From Chimonanthus salicifolius (lineage: Eukaryota > Streptophyta > Magnoliopsida > Laurales > Calycanthaceae): a stretch of 64,000 bases of DNA. The position numbers and the translations under genes were made by a program. The notes under the pieces were generated by a model. It was not told the origin of the DNA. It did no database searches and saw only the letters and a list, made by a program, of their open reading frames with translations. The DNA lies in contig CM023540.1 of NCBI GenBank assembly GCA_013350335.1, positions 33,997,925 through 34,061,924 on the forward strand, written 5' to 3'. Of the stretch, positions 57,663-64,000 are shown in pieces (position 1 is the stretch's first letter; the number at the start of each line of letters is the position of its first letter).

Positions 57663-59319
57663 CAGGGGTCAAAATATCGGTGGATACTGTGCGTTTCGGC
57701 CGATATATATCAGATTTTTTACCACCGAATTATATCAGCCGATACATATAGTATTGGCCGTACAAAAAAAAATTCAGCCGATATGAACGAATTTTTGACC
57801 GAATTATCGGTCATGATATCGGCCGAATTTAAAAAATTCGGTTGTTATTTTTTTTAAAAAAAAATATCGGTCGAGATGACCGATATATCGGTCAAAATCT
57901 AGGCGGAATCTGCTTTTTTCTCCAAAAAAAAACAGTAAACGTCGGGCCTAGGCCCAACTCAAGTTCGGCGATATTTTACCGATACATCGGACGATATCTC
58001 ATGTCCGATATATCGGGCGAGATCTCACCTGTCAACCAATTTCTCCCAGTCAAATCTCTGTGTATGGTGGACTGCAGGATTCGGCTGGTCCGGCATGTGT
58101 GAATATTTTATTATTCTTTTTAAATCTGAAAAATCGACCCAGTCCAATTTTTTTTTCTATAAATACCATTCACCTACACTTCAAATTTCACACACTTATT
58201 TTCAAGGAAAAAAATCAGATTTTACCATTTCTCTTCCAAAAAAAAATTTCACTCTTCATTACTTGATCTAACTAAGTTCTGAAGGACCTAGATTTGGTTG
58301 AAACTAAACAATTCAGACCGTTCAAAGTTTTCTTCATTTATAGATCTACTGATCTTGTACTTTTTGTAATTTATTTCGATTTATCTGTATTTTATTTTAA
58401 TTTTTTTAAGCCAAAAATAATATAAAAGTGTTATAATTTGTTAAAAAATGCTTGAACTTAAATAACATATGTAGTAAATAAAAGCTTTATAAAGGTGTTA
58501 TAATTTTTTTCCATCTGAATGTATCTGTAGTTATTTTTTGTGTACTTTGTTAGTTACTATTTTTTTTTTCATTTATTTATTCCTTTTTGTTAACTATTTC
58601 AACATAAAATAGCATAAATGAAAAAAAAGTTAGAAAATGATAAAACCTATAAAATAATAGATGAACATTTTTCATTTGCTCTTAGTTACTATTACTAACA
58701 TGTCAAAATTTACAGCAACACTTTTTACTTTCATTTACTCTTTATTTTAATTATTTCATTATAAAATATGGATTATGACTTATAAATGTTAGAAAATGGT
58801 AAAACCTATAAAATAATACATGAAATTTTTTTATTTGCTGTTATTTACTGTATACTAACTTCTTTTACATGGATGCAATTTTTTCCTTTTATTTTCTTTC
58901 TTTTTGTAATTATTTCATCATTAACTATGGATTATGACATATAAATGTTAGAAAATGGTAAAACCTATAAAATAATACATGATTTTTTTTTATTTGCTGT
59001 TATTAAATGTATACTAACTTATTATTTTCTGTTTATTAAATGTTATTTTCTTTCATTTATATCTTTTTCCTTGTAATTTTCACCATTTTATTACTAATTA
59101 TATAATTTCCCGCTATCGTAACTTTAAAAATATATTAGAAGATGTAAATGTCCGATATTTTATGAAAAAATTACATATTTAATAAGTCCATAATTATTTG
59201 CATTTACTGTAATTTTTTTGGATTTTTTTAAAAAAAAAATCAAGTAGGAGAGAGAAAAAGTTCGGCCGAACCGAGATATCGGCGGATGATCTCGCTCCGG
59301 CCGATTTTTTTTACCCCGG
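57663..59319. mobile_element. 1.66-kb non-autonomous hAT-like element with TATCGGCCGATA-rich ends
   Basis: It is flanked by a perfect 8-bp repeat GGTTAGAG (57655-57662 and 59320-59327). The tips are inverted (CAGGGGTCAAAATATCGG at the left; in reverse CCGGGGTAAAAAAAATCGG at the right). Subterminal regions are packed with TATCGG/CCGATA words on both strands, typical of sites bound by hAT transposases (inference). The middle is AT-rich and contains three dispersed copies of a segment with TTAGAAAATGGTAAAACCTA and AAATAATACATGA (near 58630, 58790 and 58945). No transposase frame remains. Confidence 0.8.
58620..58990. repeat. three roughly 155-bp repeat units inside the hAT-like element
   Basis: The words GTTAGAAAATG.TAAAACCTA and AAAATAATA.ATGAA recur near 58629, 58787 and 58946, each followed by TTTATTTGCT and a GTTA(C/T)TA-type word. 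This is an internal tandem expansion. Confidence 0.75.
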
Positions 59320-59852
59320 GGTTAGAGTTTTGGGAAATGATTCCCCCACCAGCTCACATCAGTTCCAAAACTTACAATCAGCAGCTGTAAGATAGCTGAC
59401 GTTTCACCTAACGCATTTGAAAACTGAGAACCGGGAGACTGAGAAAGGTCATACCAAGAAAGCTGTAGCCTGGCATGTTGTTTACTTGTCTAATGGAATT
59501 GAAGATTTTGGAATCTTGAGAATTGAGACTAGGGTTCAAATTTTGATTCATTTTTTGTCTAATCAACATGATCATGATTGGACTAACAAATAGTAGCTTA
59601 GAATTGGGCTGAGAATTTTATTATTCTTATAATTTTTTAACTTTTTCATACTGACCAAGCAAGTTATAAACATTTTCAAATTCAAAGTGGAGAAAGATTT
59701 ACCTTGTGGAATGGGAAAGCCACTGGAAAGCCACGGGAAAGTGATTAGAATCAATTTAGATTTAAGATATATTTAGATATTACAAAAATGTATTTTTTAT
59801 TTTAGGATTTCACTTCTTTTATTTGTATTTTTCATTTTCTATAGGTCTCTCC

Positions 59853-60767
59853 CAGGACCGTCTAGAAACGAGTTGAAGCCTAAGACAAAAAATTTAAATG
59901 AGGCCTTCTTGGAGTTCATGCATAAATTTCATTCGTCTAGACGGTCTACATATGCATAGTGCATTAGTTAAAAAAAACTATATAATTCCTATAGTTTTGA
60001 ATAATAAAATCACTTTTAAAATTTTAAAATTATTTTTTAAGCACTATGTATTTCCAAAATTTCTCAAATTGAATATCCGGACTAATTACGATAACCTGAT
60101 AAAAATACTTTAAGACTTTAAGGTCTTTTGACACTCCCAAATATTTAAAACACAGTATGTTATAAATAAAGGATATTCTCGGCTGTGCCGAAAATACACT
60201 TCTGAAAGTCCAACCGACTAACCATGAAACCCGTTGAACTCCAAATTCAAAACTAAACAAATATATGAAATTTGAAAACTTAGATATTTTAAATGATTGT
60301 TTAACTGGATTTTTTTTGTTTTGAAGAAGGGATGGGATTTGGGATGGGAAAAGATCACTTATTTTTGGTAAACAATCATTTAAAAGATTTAAGATTTTAA
60401 ATATCACATATTTGTTCAGCTTTGAATTTGGAGTTTAACAGTTTTTACGGTTTGTTGTTTGGACTTTCGAAAGTGTATTTCGACACAGCTGAGGGATACC
60501 TTTCTTTGTAAAAGATTGTGTTTTAAGCATTTGGGAGTGCCAAAAGAACTTAAAGTGTTAAGTATTTTTATCAAGTTATCGTAATTAGTCCGAATATTCA
60601 CGTAATTAGTTCGAATATTCAATTTGAGAAATTTAAAAAATACACAGTGCACCACAGCGAGAGGGGCCTTCATTCATCTAGGGGCGACGACCGCCTTTCT
60701 TGACTAATGGTCAAGACGGCCCTGGGGCGGCGACTGTCTCTCTTAACTAATGGTCAAGACGGCCCTG
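59853..60767. mobile_element. hAT-like MITE with a nested inverted-repeat module, next to the DUF247 gene
   Basis: The outer tips are inverted (CAGGACCGTCTAGA at the left; in reverse CAGGGCCGTCTTGA at the right). They are flanked by GTCTCTCC (59845-59852) and GTCTCTCT (60768-60775), an 8-bp duplication with one mismatch. Inside is a copy of the AT-rich inverted-repeat module (about 60000-60650). The right end carries a 43-bp tandem duplication (GGGGCGACGACCG... and GGGCGGCGACTG..., each ending AATGGTCAAGACGGCCCTG). The element ends 67 bp before the DUF247 start codon. Confidence 0.75.
60000..60650. repeat. AT-rich inverted-repeat module, single hairpin copy
   Basis: The left arm (TTAAGCACTATGTATTTCC, GAATATCCGGACTAATTACG, AAGGTCTTTTGACACTCCC) is answered by a right arm in reverse order (GGGAGTGCCAAAAG, CGTAATTAGTCCGAATATTC, ATACACAGTGC). 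The arms flank a central part with AACCGACTAACCATGAAACC. It is the same module as the tandem pair at 32930-33550. Confidence 0.75.
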
Positions 60768-60833
60768 GTCTCTCTTAGACCAGGAAGACACTCCTTTATT
60801 TTCAGAGAGGAGATAAGGAGCGAGTGGAGTCGG

Positions 60834-62174
60834 ATGGCAGAAGGAGCAGTGAGCAATCCCACCATTGGCCAAGGGCAAGAGGCTCAGGTGGAAGATCCAT
60901 GGTTGCAGTCCATGCAGAGAAGGTACGACGAGGAGAAACGAAGGTCGGCAGAGAATGTGGTGCTGAGTAGAAGTAGAAACTCACGCACAATCTATCGAGT
61001 ACCCAGCCACATTCGCCGAGTAGACGTCGACGCCTACACGCCCCAATTGATATGTATAGGCCCATATCACCGTCGCCAGGAAAATCTGCAGCCGATGGAA
61101 GATCACAAATGGCGGTATTTGCGAGCCTTCCTCTCCCGAGACCAACAAAGGGACTTGGTCGATTACATCAAGGAGATGAAAGCCTTAGAGGAAGACACAA
61201 GGAGCTGCTACTCGGGAAAGATAGAGCTGACGAGTAATGAGTTTTCGGAGATGATGTTGCTAGACGGCTGCTTCATGATCGAGCTGTTCTTCAATACAGA
61301 AACGAACGAGGCTCTAGAGGAAGACGACCCAGTTTACTACACAAATTGGACTATGCCGATCATAATGCTGGACATGCTCCTCTTGGAGAACCAGCTTCCT
61401 TTCTTTGTCCTAAGACGCTTATTGGAGCTCAATTTTGGGCCAAACACCTTCTCCATCGTCGACCTCGCGTATCACTTCTTCAAATCTCTCCTCCCGCAGA
61501 AGCTTCGTGCTCCTAAAGTAAATTCAGATTCCGTCCATCATCTGCTCCATTTACTTCACTTGTGTCTCAGTCCAGAGCCATTCCCTCCAGGGCCTTACAC
61601 TCCCTCTCACGCTCCTCGCCGTTTTCCCCAAATGATCTCTACGGCAACGCAGCTGAAGGATGGAGGAATCAAGTTCAAATGCAGTAAGAATACATACTGC
61701 TTGCTGGATATAGTATTTAAGGAAGGGGTCGTGACCATTCCTACTCTATGGATCGATGATTCCACCAATTCTCTTTTTCGGAACTTGATTGCCTTAGAAC
61801 AATGCTATCCCAGTTGTGGAAATTACTTCACAAGTTACGCCATCTTCATGGATTGGCTCATCGATACAACTGAGGATGTTGCCTTTCTCAGAAATGTTAG
61901 CATAATCCAACATGGCCTGGGGAGTGACATGGAGGTGGCTCTTCTCTTCAACAACTTGTCCAAGGGAATCGCCTTGGATCACAGAGGCAGCTACTTCAAG
62001 TCTGTCTTCAACGACATTATCCAACTTGTACAGTGTCCAAGGCATAAGTGGCTTGCTACCCTGAAGTGCACTTATTTTGGGGGAAATCCCATGTCAGTTG
62101 TTAACCTTGAATTCACTGTAATGGCTCTCCTTTTAACTGCGGTACAAACTTTCATTGCCTTTCGTTCCAATTAG
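60834..62174 (+). CDS. DUF247 (UPF0481) plant protein, intact single exon
   Basis: This is a member of the plant-specific DUF247 family, usually a membrane-anchored protein of unknown biochemistry. The 446 residues carry the family blocks in order: IYRVPSHIRRVDVDAYTPQL (53-72), the first conserved block; IGPYHRRQENLQPMEDHKWR (75-94); LDGCFMIELF (143-152); LLLENQLPFFVLRRLL (182-197); LKDGGIKFK (274-282); TIPTLWIDDSTNSLFRNLIA (301-320); DWLIDTTEDVAFLR (340-353); and a C-terminal hydrophobic anchor (about 425-443). Length is normal for the family. The frame stays open upstream to 60750, but those codons lie in a MITE, so ATG 60834 is preferred. Some DUF247 genes at grass S and Z loci act in self-incompatibility; nothing here shows such a role. 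A relic copy lies at 40640-41074. Confidence 0.92.
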   Translation: MAEGAVSNPTIGQGQEAQVEDPWLQSMQRRYDEEKRRSAENVVLSRSRNSRTIYRVPSHIRRVDVDAYTPQLICIGPYHRRQENLQPMEDHKWRYLRAFLSRDQQRDLVDYIKEMKALEEDTRSCYSGKIELTSNEFSEMMLLDGCFMIELFFNTETNEALEEDDPVYYTNWTMPIIMLDMLLLENQLPFFVLRRLLELNFGPNTFSIVDLAYHFFKSLLPQKLRAPKVNSDSVHHLLHLLHLCLSPEPFPPGPYTPSHAPRRFPQMISTATQLKDGGIKFKCSKNTYCLLDIVFKEGVVTIPTLWIDDSTNSLFRNLIALEQCYPSCGNYFTSYAIFMDWLIDTTEDVAFLRNVSIIQHGLGSDMEVALLFNNLSKGIALDHRGSYFKSVFNDIIQLVQCPRHKWLATLKCTYFGGNPMSVVNLEFTVMALLLTAVQTFIAFRSN

Positions 62175-62276
62175 ATCGGTTCTGTCAATAAGATAGTTGG
62201 TTTGTCAATAAGTTATTTTCCTTATTTCACTGAAAATGGTATTTTCGTTATTCATTGATAATTGCAATAAGTTGTA

Positions 62277-62454
62277 CTCTCTGTCTCAATTTAATTGTCT
62301 GATATGTATTTTCTCAAAATAGTTATCTGAAATGTTATTTTGATTCTCTTTCTATCTATCTACTCTTGGAAAGAAATTCATAAGACTTTTGAGAGCTCTT
62401 CTCTAAAAAAAATCAAGATTTTAAAATGGGATAACTAAAATGAGATGGAGGGAG
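62277..62454. mobile_element. Stowaway-like MITE, 178 bp
   Basis: Left end CTCTCTGTCTCAATTTAATT and right end AACTAAAATGAGATGGAGGG followed by AG are inverted copies, with TA at both borders (62275-62276 and 62455-62456). It sits in the 3' flank of the DUF247 gene, 103 bp after its stop codon, and is the best preserved of the three Stowaway copies in the window. Confidence 0.8.
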
Positions 62455-62497
62455 TATTAAAATTGGGAGCTCTATAATGAACCACCAATGGTGCAAA

Positions 62498-62874
62498 CAG
62501 GGGTGCAAAATTCGGCCACTCTGAGATATCGGCCGATAAAATTCTCCTTCCTCTTTTATATTTTTTTTAAAATATCGATATTTTTTTTATTATTTTATTT
62601 TTTCTAAATTAAAAAATAAATAAAAAATCCAAAAGGAAGCTTTTCTTTTTTAAAAAAAAATTGAAAACGAAAATATCGGCCGATATCAGTCGAGATGTCA
62701 AGTCGGGTCCACCTCCACCACCATTTTTATTTTCTTTTTTTTACAAAAAGACCGATATTATAGATATCGACCGATATCGAACCGATATATATCGTCGATA
62801 TATCAGTCATATTGACTGAGAAATATCTTTACACAGTAACAATCCATATCATATCGATCGATATTTGCACCATG
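62498..62874. mobile_element. 377-bp hAT-like MITE of the TATCGG family
   Basis: Tips are CAGGGGTGCAAAATTCGG (left) and, in reverse, CATGGTGCAAATATCGATCG (right). They are flanked by GGTGCAAA (62490-62497) and AGTGCAAA (62875-62882), an 8-bp duplication with one mismatch. The body is full of TATCGGCCGATA, CGATATCGACCG and similar palindromic words, as in the 57663-59319 element. It is non-coding. Confidence 0.75.
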
Positions 62875-62882
62875 AGTGCAAA

Positions 62883-64000
62883 AGCCGAAGTGACCAGGCC
62901 ATCCCAATGTCAGGCTTAATAAACTTACAACTTTCCCCCTAACTTTTTTATTTTTGGGATGATTGTGGACCATTATTCTTTAAATATCTTAGTGGTCGTA
63001 AATCGTAATACCACAATTTAATGTAGGATGGGATTGCACTTTGGCTTTACCAACCTGAGCCCACCTCATCCCACTTGGTCTTTTATAAGCCCATTGTCAG
63101 CCAGTGCAGGCCTTATACTGTTCCAATAGTTAAATGGGCCGGTTTGAGACTGACTGTTGCCTAAAAGCCCGAATAAATACCAAAATACAGCACAACACAT
63201 CTTAGATTCACTAGTGGGCTAACGTTGAATTCTTAGTTTCAAATAGTGAATGAAATCTAAAGTTTTGACATATAACTTTTTACAAACCGCATGAACAACC
63301 CCTTTCCATTTTACCCACCAAACGTTAATTCTCACCATCCAAAAGTTTTGACATATAACTTTTCAATATCTGATTTTACATTTATCAAATCTGATTATTT
63401 TTATGACTATTTTTTTTTCATTTTTTTTATTCCTCTACTGAAAAGCCTTAATAATTGCTGAAAATTCTTGATAAAATTTATAAATGAGGACTGAACTGAA
63501 AATTTTTTACTAATTTTTTTTAATCACTAAAATTATTGTCCTAAAATGAAAATTTACTTTTTACAATTTTCTCATCAATATCTTTACTCTTCCTGTAAGA
63601 CACTGCAAACCCCCAAATGATGTAAATGAATAAATTTGAACACGTATATCAACTCATTGAACTGTGCGTGAGTGAAATTTGTGATCCTGTTTATATAAAT
63701 GGTAAGATTTAGAGACTTTTACAAAAAGTTCATGAAAGCCTATTGTGCTTTTGACCATTATATATATGTATAATTGCAGTTGAATTAATTTTCATTTAAA
63801 AAAATATTTTAAAAAAAAATTAGAAGATTAATCATTATATTAATTTTAAGAATCACCAAAATAAGAATGTTTAATAATTTTGACCACTAAAATTAAATTG
63901 GTTAAAAATTGAATTTTCAATACAAATTTTACTAATTCATTATATTTAATTTTAATATGAATGCTTAAATTTCTAATGATCTTAAAATAGACGAACTCTA
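62883..64000. other. AT-rich spacer
   Basis: No gene or bounded repeat was recognised up to the window end. Confidence 0.45.

Noticed and set aside
60750..60833. Upstream ATG extending the DUF247 protein
   Set aside because: Its first codons lie in the MITE end (to 60767) and do not resemble the family.

Overview
This window looks like nuclear DNA of a flowering plant. Genes are split by GT-AG introns, they are far apart, and the spaces between them are AT-rich and full of plant-type transposon remains (long LTRs, tRNA-derived SINEs, hAT-like and Stowaway-like MITEs). The protein families (group IIe WRKY, DUF247, plant O-fucosyltransferase, plant-type INO80B) also point to an angiosperm. Codon use is not grass-like. 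A woody eudicot or magnoliid is my guess; I cannot name the species. No bacterial, organellar or viral genes were seen. Nothing here was computed: all calls come from reading the sequence.

Layout. 1-5.4 kb: LTR-retrotransposon remains, mainly a 3.4-kb LTR on the minus strand. 5.4-14.4 kb: no confident gene; a decayed-looking, unrecognised coding tract lies on the minus strand at 10.5-11.6 kb. 14.5-16.9 kb: a 1.37-kb fold-back element built from about 30 copies of a TTCGAA-centred palindrome, plus a truncated relative. 17-20.5 kb: MITEs and spacer. 20.9-22.6 kb: a WRKY gene (+). 26.3-31.4 kb: an INO80B-type chromatin-remodelling subunit gene (-) with an apparent one-base frameshift. 32.6-33.9 kb: a second palindrome-array fold-back with different palindrome words. 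36.1-38.5 kb: a four-exon universal stress protein gene (-). 40.6-41.1 kb: a DUF247 relic (-). 41.6-45.6 kb: a long LTR (+) interrupted by a 728-bp head-to-head LTR fold-back with a 5-bp target duplication. 47.7-48 kb: possible small exons. 51.9 and 57.4 kb: two SINE copies. 54.0-55.7 kb: an O-fucosyltransferase-family gene (+). 57.7-59.3 kb: a hAT-like element. 59.9-60.8 kb: a nested MITE. 60.8-62.2 kb: an intact DUF247 gene (+), its start codon only 67 bp from that MITE.

The genes do not form a pathway: a transcription factor, a chromatin subunit, a stress protein, a Golgi-type glycosyltransferase and a DUF247 protein sit as independent transcription units. The least ordinary content is repeat biology. 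A family of fold-back elements keeps similar outer ends while its internal palindrome word changes from copy to copy, and it is often found with a second AT-rich inverted-repeat module that also occurs inside the MITE beside the DUF247 gene.
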